Source of the DNA: Humimonas sp964465015
Lineage (GTDB): Bacteria > Gemmatimonadota > Gemmatimonadetes > Palauibacterales > Palauibacteraceae
DNA: 64,000 bases
Direction: 5' to 3'
NCBI GenBank assembly: GCA_964465015.1
Contig: CAYXHP010000022.1
Coordinates: 1 to 64,000, forward strand
Part shown: one piece after another, positions 1 through 8,398 of the stretch
Position numbering within the stretch: the first letter of the stretch is position 1
Layout of the letters: the number at the start of each line of letters is the position of its first letter
Notes under the pieces: generated by a model
Seen by the model: only the letters and a program-made list of their open reading frames with translations
Told to the model about the DNA's origin: nothing
The model's database searches: none
Translations under genes and position numbers: made by a program

Positions 1-1004
1 GCGATGTTGACCGGGGCCTCGTAGCCGGGCACCAGCCGCTTGTAGCTGTTCACGAGCGGGTTCGTGAGGGCCGCGATCGCGCGGGCGTGCTTCTTCAGCC
101 CGCCGATGTACCAGCGCATCGCGTCGGAGAGCTCGTACTCCCCGTCGGGGTCGAAGAAGGCGTTGTCCTCGCCCTCGAACAGCGACTGGTGCGTGTGCAT
201 GCCCGAGCCGTTCTGCCCGAAGATGGGCTTGGGCATGAAGGTGGCGTGCAGTCCGTGCGCCAGGGCGGCGTTGCGCACGATGAACCGGAAGGTCGACAGG
301 TTGTCGGCCGTGACCAGCGCGTCGGCGTACTTGAAGTCGATCTCGTGCTGGCCGGGCGCCACCTCGTGGTGGGCCGCCTCGACCTCGAAGCCCATGGCCT
401 CGAGGTCGTTGACGATCATGCGGCGCGCCTTTTCGCCCAGGTCGACCGGAGTGAGATCGAAGTAGCCGCCCGCGTCGTGGGTCAGCGTGGTCGGCTCGCC
501 CTCCGCGTCCCGCCGGAACAGGAAGAACTCCGCTTCGACGCCCGCCATCATCGAGTAACCGAGGCTGGCCGCGTCGGCGACCACTCGCTTGAGCGCCAGC
601 CGGGGATCTCCGTCGAACGGCGACCCGTCCGGGTTGCGTGTGTCGCAGATGAGCCTCGCCACGCGCGCTTCCGGATTCCCCCACGGGAACACGCGGAAGG
701 TGGACAGGTCGGGAGAGAGCAGCATGTCGCTCTCCTCGATCCGGACGAAGCCCTTGATCGAGGATCCGTCGAACATGATCTCTCCGTCGAGCGCCTTCTG
801 GAACTGGCTGGCGGGTACCTCGACGTTCTTGGTGTGACCCAGGATGTCGGTGAAGGTAAGGCGCAGGAAGCGCACGTTGAGCGCGCGGCACAGCTCGAGG
901 ATTCCGGCGGGCTCGGGCGTGCCGCCCAGCTTCTTCCCGTAGTGCTCGTACTGCGTCTCGGCTGCGTGCTCCGCCGGTGCCGCGAACAGCATGTCCTGGG
1001 TCAT
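1..1004 (-). CDS. glnA: Glutamine synthetase, type I (C-terminal end cut off by the window)
   Basis: Makes glutamine from glutamate, ammonia and ATP in the cytoplasm. Reading the minus strand from ATG at 1004 gives about 334 residues with family landmarks in order: FDGSSIKGF, the metal-site block around AGVEAEFFLF, HHEVAPGQHEID, NGSGMHTHQSLF and NSYKRLVPGYEAPV. Family members are about 440-470 residues, so roughly the last 110-130 lie outside the window. A GGGAGAA ribosome site sits about 7 bases before the start. The gene diverges from the kinase/regulator pair. An NtrC-type regulator beside glnA recalls nitrogen control, but that pair also leads the polysaccharide locus. Identity is firm; the regulatory link is inference. 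Confidence 0.95.
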   Translation of the reverse strand, partial: MTQDMLFAAPAEHAAETQYEHYGKKLGGTPEPAGILELCRALNVRFLRLTFTDILGHTKNVEVPASQFQKALDGEIMFDGSSIKGFVRIEESDMLLSPDLSTFRVFPWGNPEARVARLICDTRNPDGSPFDGDPRLALKRVVADAASLGYSMMAGVEAEFFLFRRDAEGEPTTLTHDAGGYFDLTPVDLGEKARRMIVNDLEAMGFEVEAAHHEVAPGQHEIDFKYADALVTADNLSTFRFIVRNAALAHGLHATFMPKPIFGQNGSGMHTHQSLFEGEDNAFFDPDGEYELSDAMRWYIGGLKKHARAIAALTNPLVNSYKRLVPGYEAPVNI

Positions 1005-1327
1005 GGGGCGTTCTCCCTGGCAGGTGTGATCAGCCTCCGCATCCGACCGGCCGTTCGCCGATCGGACACCCCAGGATGCACGGTATGTGCCGAATCGTCA
1101 ACCTTCGGCCTCAAAATAGTGTAATACACGAGGTTTGCTGTCCACATACATGATTTTCAGAATGTTTCTAACAGATAATGAAATGAACGTGCAATAATGG
1201 GCGGTCGCGGATCGGGCGCGGCCGGACGTCCGGGCCGGCTCCGGATGTGGCGCCCGCGCCCCACCGTGCGCGCAAGCCCTCTTTTCGGCATGTGGCGACC
1301 CGGGCTGGAGGGCCCTACCTTGCGCGC
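1005..1327. other. Divergent intergenic region between glnA and the histidine kinase
   Basis: No gene is visible. Positions about 1105-1200 are clearly richer in A+T than their surroundings, as expected for promoters. A perfect 11-bp palindrome lies at 1119-1129. Just before the kinase start, TACCTT at 1316-1321 ends 6 bases before the ATG, a spacing compatible with a leaderless transcript. Confidence 0.6.
1119..1129. promoter_or_regulatory. Perfect palindrome GTGTAATACAC, possible operator upstream of glnA
   Basis: GTGTA and TACAC are exact inverted arms around one base, inside the A+T-rich patch about 115 bases upstream of the glnA start. Short perfect dyads like this are typical transcription-factor sites, but I cannot name the factor. 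It could be chance. Confidence 0.3.
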
Positions 1328-2659
1328 ATGTCCGGCCTTCCCTCCCTCTCCGCACCCACCGGATCCCTGCGCGGCCAGCTCCTGGCCGGGCTGGCCGTGC
1401 TGCTGTTCACGGCGCTGCTCGCCACGGCGGCCGTGGTGCTCGTGTGGGTACCGGTTGGATGGTCACCGGCCCTCATGACCAGCGTTCTGATCGTGCTGGC
1501 TTTCGGTGAGGTGGCGGTGCTCCTGCTGTTCGGCGATTACCTCCTGCGCCGCCTCTTCCTGGAGCCGCTGGAGCGCATGGTCCAGGATGCGGAGCGCATC
1601 GCGCAGGGGGAGCAGGAACACCGCATCGAGGTCGTCAGCCCCGAGGAGCTCCGTCGGCTCGCGGAGGCGGTGAACCGAATGGCCGGTCGCCTGATCGACC
1701 ATCAGCGCAAGCTCGCCCACAACATCACCTCCCTCGACGAGACGAACCGCGCGTTGACCGAAGCCCGGAACGAGCTGGTCCAGGCCGAGAAGCTGGCCTC
1801 GGTCGGCCGCCTGGCGGCGGGCCTGGCGCACGAGATCGGCAACCCGTTGAGCTCCATCATGACGTACGCGGACGTCGGCCGCCGGCGCGGAGTCGAGGGG
1901 GAATGGCTGGACGGCCTGGTGCACGAGGCCCACCGGATCGACCGAATCGTGAGCGGGCTCCTGGATTACTCCCGGCCGAGGAGCGGACCGCCGGCGGTGG
2001 TGCAGTCCAACGAGATCGTGCGGGAGACCGTCTCCCTGGTGGGCGTCCAGGGTCGCTTCAAAGACGTCGAGGTCGAGCTCGACCTCGAATCCGAGCTGCC
2101 GGAGGTACACATCAACCCGGATCAACTGCAGCAGGTGCTGGTGAACCTCCTCCTCAACGCCGGCGATGCGGTCGAGGTGAGCCGCCTGGAGCGGGGTCAG
2201 GAGCGGAGCTGGATACGGGTCTCCACCACTACTACGCGACACGCGGGCTCGCCCGAGGCGGTCACGCGCGTGCGGCGCAAGGACGACCCGGAGGAGGTGG
2301 ACTACTCGCACCTGAGACGGTTCCAACAGCAGCCGGCGGAGGTACCGTTGCCGCATTTCGAGGAGGGACAGCGCCTCGTGTCGATCTCGGTCGAGGACGA
2401 TGGTCCGGGGATTCCGGATCACGAGATCGAGCGGGTGTTCGATCCGTTCTTCACCACCAAGGAGCCGGGTCGCGGGACCGGCCTGGGATTGGCCGTTTCG
2501 GCCCACCTCGTCTATCACATGGGGGGCACCATCGAGGCGTCGAATCGCCCCGAGGGCGGCAGCGTGTTCACGATCCTGCTGCCCATAGCGGGAGAGAGGC
2601 CGGTCGTGGAAACCGCCGACCGGCCGGCTCCGTCGGGCCGCAGGGAGGAGCTCAAGTGA
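1328..2659 (+). CDS. Membrane sensor histidine kinase (HAMP, HisKA, HATPase)
   Basis: A 443-residue sensor kinase expected to phosphorylate the response regulator encoded immediately downstream. Two membrane helices (about residues 17-42 and 48-70) are followed by a HAMP-like region (about 70-123), a coiled stretch, and the H-box LAHEIGNPLSS with the phospho-accepting His168. The C-terminal ATPase domain contains DDGPGIP and a GRGTGLGLAV block. A charged insert (about 295-345) separates the N-box from the G1 box. There is little periplasmic sequence, so the signal may be membrane-borne or intracellular. The ATG at 1328 was chosen over an in-frame upstream start because it directly precedes the membrane anchor. 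It overlaps the regulator by GTGA. Confidence 0.9.
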   Translation: MSGLPSLSAPTGSLRGQLLAGLAVLLFTALLATAAVVLVWVPVGWSPALMTSVLIVLAFGEVAVLLLFGDYLLRRLFLEPLERMVQDAERIAQGEQEHRIEVVSPEELRRLAEAVNRMAGRLIDHQRKLAHNITSLDETNRALTEARNELVQAEKLASVGRLAAGLAHEIGNPLSSIMTYADVGRRRGVEGEWLDGLVHEAHRIDRIVSGLLDYSRPRSGPPAVVQSNEIVRETVSLVGVQGRFKDVEVELDLESELPEVHINPDQLQQVLVNLLLNAGDAVEVSRLERGQERSWIRVSTTTTRHAGSPEAVTRVRRKDDPEEVDYSHLRRFQQQPAEVPLPHFEEGQRLVSISVEDDGPGIPDHEIERVFDPFFTTKEPGRGTGLGLAVSAHLVYHMGGTIEASNRPEGGSVFTILLPIAGERPVVETADRPAPSGRREELK

Positions 2660-4023
2660 GGGTCCTCATCGTCGACGATGATCCGGGCGTTCGACGCTCG
2701 ATCTCCCTCATCCTGGAAGGGGAGGGGTACGAGGTGCTCACGGCCTCGGACGGCCAGGAGGGCCTGGACCTCGCCCTCGAGACCCATCCCGATCTCCTGC
2801 TGTGTGATGTGCGCATGCCTCGCCTCGAAGGCCTGGAGTTCCTGGACGAGTACCGGAAGGCGGGCGGCGAGGGGCTGGTGATCATGATCACCGCCTATGG
2901 GAGTACGGAGCTGGCCATCGAGGCCATGAAGCGGGGCGCCTACGACTACCTGGCCAAGCCGTTCTCGGCCGACGAGGCGCTCCTCGTGCTCAAGAAGGCC
3001 GAAGAGCGCGAGAAGCTGTGGCAGGAGGTGAACCGGCTTCGCGACGCGGTCAGCGTGGAACGCAGGTACGCGGGCATCGTCGCCACCAGCAAGGCGATGG
3101 AAGAGGCGCTCCTCCTGGCGGAGAAGGTGGCGCGACATCCCTCCACCGTCCTCATCACGGGCGAGAGCGGAACGGGCAAGGAGCTGATCGCCCGATTCAT
3201 CCACGACGCTTCCCCCCGCAAGGCGAGTCCGTTCATCCCGGTCAACTGCGGCGCCATCCCGGAGAACCTGCTCGAATCGGAGCTGTTCGGGCACGTGAAG
3301 GGTGCGTTCACGGGCGCGACGGACAACCGGGCCGGTCTGTTCGAGGAAGCGCACGGTGGCACGCTGTTTCTGGACGAGATCGGCGAGCTTCCGCTCAAGC
3401 TGCAAGTGAAGCTCTTGCGGGCGCTGCAGGAGGGCGAGATCCGAAGAGTGGGCTCCTCCACACCCAACCGTGTCGACGTGCGGGTGTTGGCCGCCACGGC
3501 ACGGGACCTGGAGACGCTGGTCCGGGAAGGGGAGTTTCGGAGCGAGCTGTACTACCGGATCAACGTGGTGCGCATCCACCTGACGCCGTTGCGGCAGCGA
3601 CCCGAGGACATCCCGCCGCTGGTTCGCCACTTCGTGGCACGCTTCAACCGCACGCTCGCGCTGGACATCGACAGCTTCGGCGCCGACGCCATGAAGGTCC
3701 TCATGGACTACCCGTGGCCCGGCAACATCCGGGAGCTCGAGAACATCGTGGAGCGGGCCATGGTGCTCTCGGAGTCCCGCGAGATCGACGGCGCCACGCT
3801 GACCGGTCTGCTCCCGGCGCCCGGCGAGAGCCCGATCGATCTCTCGGTGCAGGCTCTGTCGCCGGACGACCTCTCGGTGAAGCGCCACACGGCCCGGCTC
3901 GAGAGGCAGCTCATCGAGCGAGCGCTCGAGATCACCGAAGGGAACCGCACGCGCGCGTCGGAGCTCCTGGACCTGAGCTACCGGGCGGTGCTGTACAAGA
4001 TTCGCGAATACGGTCTGGAATGA
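2656..4023 (+). CDS. NtrC-family sigma-54-dependent response regulator
   Basis: A 455-residue enhancer-binding protein expected to activate RNA polymerase carrying sigma-54. The receiver domain (about 1-120) has the acidic pocket VDDD, phospho-acceptor Asp51 and KPF. The AAA+ domain (about 140-380) has Walker A GESGTGKE, the sigma-54-contacting loop GAFTGA at 216-221, and Walker B LFLDEIGE. The C-terminus holds a Fis-type helix-turn-helix (NRTRASELLDLSYRAV). The GTG start at 2656 overlaps the kinase stop, so the two are co-transcribed. It resembles PrsR of PEP-CTERM exopolysaccharide loci in architecture and position, although its kinase partner is not the long PrsK type. Several -24/-12 elements in this window are plausible targets. 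Confidence 0.93.
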   Translation: MRVLIVDDDPGVRRSISLILEGEGYEVLTASDGQEGLDLALETHPDLLLCDVRMPRLEGLEFLDEYRKAGGEGLVIMITAYGSTELAIEAMKRGAYDYLAKPFSADEALLVLKKAEEREKLWQEVNRLRDAVSVERRYAGIVATSKAMEEALLLAEKVARHPSTVLITGESGTGKELIARFIHDASPRKASPFIPVNCGAIPENLLESELFGHVKGAFTGATDNRAGLFEEAHGGTLFLDEIGELPLKLQVKLLRALQEGEIRRVGSSTPNRVDVRVLAATARDLETLVREGEFRSELYYRINVVRIHLTPLRQRPEDIPPLVRHFVARFNRTLALDIDSFGADAMKVLMDYPWPGNIRELENIVERAMVLSESREIDGATLTGLLPAPGESPIDLSVQALSPDDLSVKRHTARLERQLIERALEITEGNRTRASELLDLSYRAVLYKIREYGLE

Positions 4024-4030
4024 GCGACCG

Positions 4031-4049
4031 GCGGGCCGGGTGGGCCCGC
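4031..4049 (+). terminator. GC-rich hairpin after the regulator gene
   Basis: GCGGGCC (4031-4037) pairs perfectly with GGCCCGC (4043-4049) around a 5-base loop, 7 bases after the stop codon. There is no T-run, so it is a terminator-like hairpin and not a classical intrinsic terminator. Confidence 0.5.
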
Positions 4050-4125
4050 TGTGGCCGTCCCTCCATCTCCACGATACGGGCGTCAGTCTGTGGACCGGGT
4101 GCCACAGCCGGTCGGATCGGTTTTC

Positions 4126-4141
4126 GGGTATGGATCCTGCT
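4126..4141 (+). promoter_or_regulatory. Sigma-54-like -24/-12 element before the export operon
   Basis: GGGTATGGATCCTGCT fits the consensus TGGCAYG-N4-TTGCW with GG at 4127-4128 and GC at 4139-4140, exactly ten bases apart. The predicted start is near 4152, leaving a leader of about 190 bases before the GTG at 4343. That leader carries an 8-bp inverted repeat, CGTGCAGG at 4192-4199 and CCTGCACG at 4229-4236. Nothing else is seen in the 4024-4342 gap. The GGTATG core recurs at 12172 and 53378. Confidence 0.55.
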
Positions 4142-4342
4142 AACACATTAAAGAGCAATACATTGAGTCCAAATGCGCTCGAAGCACGAAGCGTGCAGGG
4201 GTGGACGGCCGACGTGCACGGAATGCCGCCTGCACGAGGGATTTCGCGCACGCCGGAAAGGGCTCGAATCGACTACGGCGGGAGAGGTGGGGAAACGAGA
4301 CGCGCCTCCCCCCGTGACCGCTCGACGAGGTGGAATCGCGAA

Positions 4343-5146
4343 GTGAGTACCCTCATACGGAATCGTTCCCGCTCCCGGGCACCCATCGGGTCTGTCGCCG
4401 GGAGTGTGGCGCTCTCCCTCGTGGCCGTGGCAGTGAGCACCGCCCTCGTGGCGCAGCAGCCCGTGACGCTGCCGGTCGCGACCGACACCACGCAGGGCGG
4501 GCAGATGGTGACCCGGTCGGAGCTGCAGGCCAGGCTCGACTCGCTGCGGTCCGCGGGTGACTCCCAGGCGGCCGCCCGTGTCGAGCAGCGGCTCCAGCGC
4601 GGCGACTTGCAGCCGGGCGACGTCCTCCAGGTGCAGGTGTGGGGCGATTCGTCCTTCAGCGGCAACTACGTGGTGAGCCCGCAGCGGACGATCCAGATCC
4701 AGGGGCTCACGGAGGTCGATCTCCACGGAGTGCTGTACTCGGAGGCGGATTCGGCCGTGGCGAAGGGACTCCAGGAGATCCTGCGCAGCCCGCGGGTGAG
4801 GGTGCAGTCGCTCACGCGGGTCGCGGTCCTGGGGGCCGTGAAGAACCCGGGCTTCTACGACCTGCAGCCCACCTCGTCGGTGGCCGACGCCCTGATGGTG
4901 GCGGGGGGACCGCAGCAGAGCGCCGATGTGAACAACATGCAGCTCGTGCGGAACGGGGAGAACGTGCTGCCAGACAAGGAGCCCGGCCTGACCACGATGA
5001 CGCTCGCCGATCTGGGAGTGCAGCGAGGGGACCAGCTCTTGGTGCCTGCGCAGGGCCACGGGCTCAGCCTGCAGGTGATTCTGGGCGGCCTCGGGGCCCT
5101 GATCGGACTGACATACGGAATCACCCGGCTCATCCGGGGACGCTGA
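4343..5146 (+). CDS. Wza-like polysaccharide export protein (SLBB domain)
   Basis: A 267-residue protein of the outer-membrane polysaccharide export family, which forms the exit channel of Wzy-dependent systems. A basic N-terminus and hydrophobic stretch (about 15-33) form a signal peptide ending near VAQQ. The export domain begins near LQPGDVLQVQVWG, and an SLBB-type segment follows (RVAVLGAVKNPGFYDL). A C-terminal hydrophobic segment ending in basic residues (ILGGLGALIGLTYGITRLI) could be a membrane anchor. No lipobox Cys is present, unlike Wza itself. It is the first gene of the exosortase operon. GTG 4343 was chosen because it starts just before the signal peptide. Confidence 0.85.
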   Translation: MSTLIRNRSRSRAPIGSVAGSVALSLVAVAVSTALVAQQPVTLPVATDTTQGGQMVTRSELQARLDSLRSAGDSQAAARVEQRLQRGDLQPGDVLQVQVWGDSSFSGNYVVSPQRTIQIQGLTEVDLHGVLYSEADSAVAKGLQEILRSPRVRVQSLTRVAVLGAVKNPGFYDLQPTSSVADALMVAGGPQQSADVNNMQLVRNGENVLPDKEPGLTTMTLADLGVQRGDQLLVPAQGHGLSLQVILGGLGALIGLTYGITRLIRGR

Positions 5147-5193
5147 CCGACCCGGCCCGGCGAACCCACGTGCTCAGGGAGAGAGGGACGAGC

Positions 5194-6078
5194 GTGTCGA
5201 ATCGGTGGATGTGGCTGGAGGGAGAGGGTGGGGAGGCCGCCGAGGCCCTGATGCAGCGACGCATCCGTACGTCCGGAAGGACCACGTCCGCGGACCGGCC
5301 CTGGCCGGTGACGGGTGAGCTGATGAACGAACCGTCGATCCCAGCGAGCCAGTCGGAGGTCGACCTGGCCGATGCCGCGGAGCCGCGATCGGTCCGTGAG
5401 CTCTTGCTCCGGGCCGTGAACCTCGTGGTCGCCCTGGTGGCGCTGATCGTCCTCGCACCCGTCATGCTCCTGATCGCGATCGCGATCAAGGTCGACAGCC
5501 GGGGGCCGATCTTCTATCGGCAGCTTCGGATCGGACTGGACCGACGACGCGCCCCGGACGCCGCCGAGGGCGAGAACAAGCGCACCGCGGATCTGGGCGG
5601 ACGGCCGTTCGTGATCTACAAGTTCCGCACGATGCTCGTGGACGCCGAGGCCGATACGGGGCCCGTCTGGACCCGGGGCGCGGACGACCGCGTGACGCGC
5701 GTGGGCCGATTCCTCCGCCATCACCGCCTGGACGAGCTCCCGCAGCTGTGGAACGTCGTCACCGGCGACATGGCCGTGGTGGGACCGCGGCCCGAGCGGC
5801 CCGGCTTCGTGCACGACCTCACGCAAGAGATCGAAGGTTACCCGCTGCGGCAGCGTGTCCGCCCCGGGATCACCGGTCTGGCGCAGGTGAATCGCGAGGC
5901 CGACCAGTCCATAGACGACGTGCGCCGAAAGCTCCAGTACGACCTGGACTACGTGCGCCGGAGATCGCTGCTCCTGGACCTGTCCGTCATGATCCGCACG
6001 CCGCTCGTGATGATCCGCCGGGACGTGGTCGCATCGGAGGATGGGACCGAGTCCGGCGAGCGACCGGAGTCCCGATGA
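5194..6078 (+). CDS. Initiating sugar transferase (undecaprenyl-phosphate phosphoglycosyl transferase)
   Basis: A 294-residue bacterial sugar transferase of the monotopic WcaJ/PglC-type class. It is expected to place the first sugar-phosphate on undecaprenyl phosphate at the inner membrane. One hydrophobic anchor (VNLVVALVALIVLAPVMLLI) is followed by GPIFYRQLRIG, FVIYKFRTM, the LDELPQLWNVVTGDM block, VGPRPERPGF and RPGITGLAQVN. A short insert (about 115-131) follows the first motif. GTG 5194 has a good purine-rich ribosome site (GGGAGAGAGGG); ATG 5323 would give a 251-residue protein and is a real alternative. The stop overlaps the next start (ATGA). Confidence 0.9.
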   Translation: MSNRWMWLEGEGGEAAEALMQRRIRTSGRTTSADRPWPVTGELMNEPSIPASQSEVDLADAAEPRSVRELLLRAVNLVVALVALIVLAPVMLLIAIAIKVDSRGPIFYRQLRIGLDRRRAPDAAEGENKRTADLGGRPFVIYKFRTMLVDAEADTGPVWTRGADDRVTRVGRFLRHHRLDELPQLWNVVTGDMAVVGPRPERPGFVHDLTQEIEGYPLRQRVRPGITGLAQVNREADQSIDDVRRKLQYDLDYVRRRSLLLDLSVMIRTPLVMIRRDVVASEDGTESGERPESR

Positions 6079-7010
6079 TGACGCCGGCACGGAGCCTCGG
6101 GCAGGAGGCCCGGTCGCGGCCGCTGACGCTGGTGGTCGCGAGCGACCGGGAATGGTTCGTGATGGCGCTGGAAGCCGTGCTCCAGCCGCACGGATTCCGG
6201 CTGGGTCACGTGCGCAGCGCCGAGGAGCTGCTCGATGCGGTGGGCGAGCGACGTCCCGACGCCGTCCTGATCGACGATTCCCTGCCCGGGATGCCGCTTC
6301 CCGAGCTGTGCGGGAAGCTCGGCCGGCGCGGTCTCGCGCCCAGCGTGCCGGTGCTGCTCTACACGGCCTCCATGCTCTCCAACGAGGGCACGCTGGCCGC
6401 CGCGCTCGAGGCCGGCGCGTGGGCCATTCTCCCCGAGCCGATGCGGGCGGCCCGCATGCTCGCCGTCCTGCGGCGGCTCCTGTCGATCGGCCGCAGGATG
6501 CGGGGGCTCACCGAGGCTTCGGCCGAAGCGGGCCGAACCGTACTCTCCCGGGAGGAGTTGGAACGCTTCCTCCCTTTTCTCGAAGCGCTGGCCGAGCGTG
6601 AGCGGGCGGAGCTCAGCCTGGTCATGCTGGGTCCCACGCGGACGCCTGGAGGTGAGGTCGGTCCGGAGGCGGCGGTGGACACCGTGAGCCTGGTCCTGCG
6701 CCACACGCGGCGCGCGGACCTGTGCGCCGAGCTGGAGGAGGACCAGGTGGCCGTCCTGGCCTACAACACCCCCGCCTCTGGAACCAGCGCGCTCGTGCGG
6801 CGTCTGAATCTGCTCGCCCTGGAGGCCGGGCCGGAAGACGCGGGCCCGAACCGGCTCAGCGCCGGGATCGTGCAGCTGTTCGCGGAGGGTGACCGGAGCG
6901 AAGCCGAGGAGGGCGCGGCACGCCGCCGCGCTCGTCTTTCGGCGGCCGAGCTGGCCCTGCTGGAGGCGCGCGCCGACGGCGGCGGAGTCCGGATGGCCGA
7001 GAAGAGCTGA
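6075..7010 (+). CDS. Receiver-domain protein with degenerate GGDEF-like domain
   Basis: A 311-residue cytoplasmic protein. Residues about 15-130 form a response-regulator receiver fold (LTLVVASDREW, then VLIDDSLPGMPL with the probable phospho-acceptor Asp, then LYTAS), but the usual KP is replaced by LPEPM. The second half (about 165-300) resembles a GGDEF domain in outline: RADLCAELEEDQVAVLAYN matches the family's R-x-D-x-D-E-F-A-V-L-L-P strand. The GGDEF signature itself is absent, so diguanylate cyclase activity is unlikely. It may bind c-di-GMP or a partner protein. It lies inside the export/exosortase operon with ATGA overlaps on both sides. Domain assignment of the C-terminal half is inference from pattern. 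Confidence 0.7.
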   Translation: MMTPARSLGQEARSRPLTLVVASDREWFVMALEAVLQPHGFRLGHVRSAEELLDAVGERRPDAVLIDDSLPGMPLPELCGKLGRRGLAPSVPVLLYTASMLSNEGTLAAALEAGAWAILPEPMRAARMLAVLRRLLSIGRRMRGLTEASAEAGRTVLSREELERFLPFLEALAERERAELSLVMLGPTRTPGGEVGPEAAVDTVSLVLRHTRRADLCAELEEDQVAVLAYNTPASGTSALVRRLNLLALEAGPEDAGPNRLSAGIVQLFAEGDRSEAEEGAARRRARLSAAELALLEARADGGGVRMAEKS

Positions 7011-7513
7011 TGGCCCGGGCGCCGGTCGTCGGTCCCGAGGCGTCCGGGAACGGACACCTGCGGGACCCGGGTCGCACGGTCAGCGCCGTCATGGGGCTGC
7101 TGGGCGTGACCTTCAGCCTGGTCGGTCTGGTGGAGATCGCGCTCCTGTGGTTCCCCCTCAGCATGGGGGATGCCCTGTGGGAGTTCGGGACCTACGGCGG
7201 CAGCCTGGACCGGCTGCCGATGGTGGCGCTGGGGCTGGGGCTGCTGGGTCTGGCGGCCGTGTGGCATCCGGCGCGAAGCGTGGGCGCGGTGCGAGCCGTG
7301 GCCGTGCTGTTCGTGGTGCTGGGCGTCGTCCTGGTGGGTGTGGCGGCGCTCTACATCACGTCGGTGCCGGCCGCGCTCGGCAGAATGTCGGCGCAGGCCG
7401 TGCTCCGCGTGGAGAATGGACTGTTGCAGAGGGCCGTGGAGGCGTTTGCGTATCCGCTCGCCTTCCTGGGCCTCGGTTGGGTGCTGTGGCGGTCGGTGCG
7501 CCGTCCCGCATAG
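7010..7513 (+). CDS. Small four-helix membrane protein, unknown function
   Basis: A 167-residue protein with about four membrane helices (near residues 28-50, 65-82, 92-114 and 140-160). I recognise no family signature. It overlaps the upstream receiver/GGDEF-like gene by ATGA and sits just upstream of the PEP-CTERM gene, so a role in the envelope part of this system is likely by position only. Confidence 0.7.
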   Translation: MARAPVVGPEASGNGHLRDPGRTVSAVMGLLGVTFSLVGLVEIALLWFPLSMGDALWEFGTYGGSLDRLPMVALGLGLLGLAAVWHPARSVGAVRAVAVLFVVLGVVLVGVAALYITSVPAALGRMSAQAVLRVENGLLQRAVEAFAYPLAFLGLGWVLWRSVRRPA

Positions 7514-7519
7514 GGCGGA

Positions 7520-7535
7520 CGGCACGCGAGGTGCA
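7520..7535 (+). promoter_or_regulatory. Sigma-54 -24/-12 promoter before the PEP-CTERM gene
   Basis: CGGCACGCGAGGTGCA contains GGCACG exactly as in the consensus, then TGCA, with GG at 7521-7522 and GC at 7533-7534 (ten bases between). The predicted start near 7546 gives a 32-base leader containing the ribosome site. Sigma-54 control of PEP-CTERM genes is known for exosortase systems with PrsR-type activators, which supports this reading. Confidence 0.7.
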
Positions 7536-7577
7536 GGCATGACCCGCGGGTCACCGACCACGAGAGGAGGTATGGTG

Positions 7578-8348
7578 ATGACCAAGAGACGTTGGGCCTT
7601 CATGATCGCGGCGGCGCTGCTGCTGGTGCCCGCCTACTACTTCTTAGGTCCGATGCTCGGGGCCCGGTCCGGTGCCTCGCACGCCCAGAGCGGACGTGGG
7701 CTGGCCAGCGCCGCGACGGTGCCGGCGGGAGCGTCGGCGGACGCGGGAATCGCCACGGCGGCATCGGGGGACCAGGGCGTCCCCACTGGCACGGCCCTGC
7801 GGTCGTCCGCGTCCCGGCGCTCGAGCGGCCGGTCGGCGGCGTCTCCCGCGCGCACGAAAGCCGCGGCCGGTGACGTGGCCCCCGGGGCCGAGGATGCCGG
7901 CTGCTCGCCGTCCTGGGCGCGCAGCTGTGGTCCGAACGACCGCCTGCTCGACGACACGCTGGCCGCCGCCGGCGCGTCGCTGGGGAGCTCGGATGGGGCT
8001 CCGATGGCCACGGAGGCGCCGGTCCAGATCTCGCCGGCCGCCAGACGGGGCATGCTCGGCGCCGTGGCCGGCCTCGCCGGCGGTGGGATCGCCCTGGCGC
8101 TCAAGTCGGGCGGCCTGGCGGCCTCGGTGGACAACACGGGCGGAACCGTCGGCAACCCGAGCGGACCGAGCGGACCGAGCGGAAACGATCCGCCGTCGGA
8201 CCCGCCGGGCCCGACGACCGCGACGCCGGAACCGCTGACCGGCACGCTGCTCGGACTGGGGCTCATGGGTTGGGCGGCCACGGAGCTGCGCCGCCGGCGT
8301 CACACCGGTGAGACCTCGACCGACGCCGGGGCGGACGGCATCAGCTGA
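7578..8348 (+). CDS. PEP-CTERM sorting-signal protein
   Basis: A 256-residue exported protein. It has a basic N-terminus with a hydrophobic signal segment (WAFMIAAALLLVPAYYFLG). A long Ala/Gly/Ser/Pro-rich, low-complexity central region contains repeated GPS units near 195-205. The C-terminal sorting signal is Pro-Glu-Pro at 217-219, a hydrophobic helix (LTGTLLGLGLMGWAATEL) and an RRRR cluster. Fifteen residues follow the basic cluster, longer than usual. The adjacent exosortase is the obvious processing enzyme. ATG 7578 is preferred to ATG 7572 because AGGAGG (7565-7570) is 7 bases from the former and only 1 base from the latter. It has its own sigma-54-like promoter. Confidence 0.85.
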   Translation: MTKRRWAFMIAAALLLVPAYYFLGPMLGARSGASHAQSGRGLASAATVPAGASADAGIATAASGDQGVPTGTALRSSASRRSSGRSAASPARTKAAAGDVAPGAEDAGCSPSWARSCGPNDRLLDDTLAAAGASLGSSDGAPMATEAPVQISPAARRGMLGAVAGLAGGGIALALKSGGLAASVDNTGGTVGNPSGPSGPSGNDPPSDPPGPTTATPEPLTGTLLGLGLMGWAATELRRRRHTGETSTDAGADGIS

Positions 8349-8398
8349 CCGTCAAAGCCACGCGCCGTCTCCCCGGAGGGAGGCGCACATCGCTCGCC

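Noticed and set aside
87..1124. Long plus-strand open frame over the first kilobase
   Set aside because: The minus strand encodes an unmistakable glutamine synthetase here; the plus-strand frame is a GC-rich shadow without domains.
4183..4236. A third riboswitch in the leader of the export operon
   Set aside because: The leader has inverted repeats but none of the GEMM core strings or another riboswitch core that I can recognise.
2515..4251. Long minus-strand open frame opposite the response regulator
   Set aside because: The plus strand carries clear receiver, AAA+ and helix-turn-helix motifs; the reverse frame is Arg/Gln/His-rich shadow sequence.
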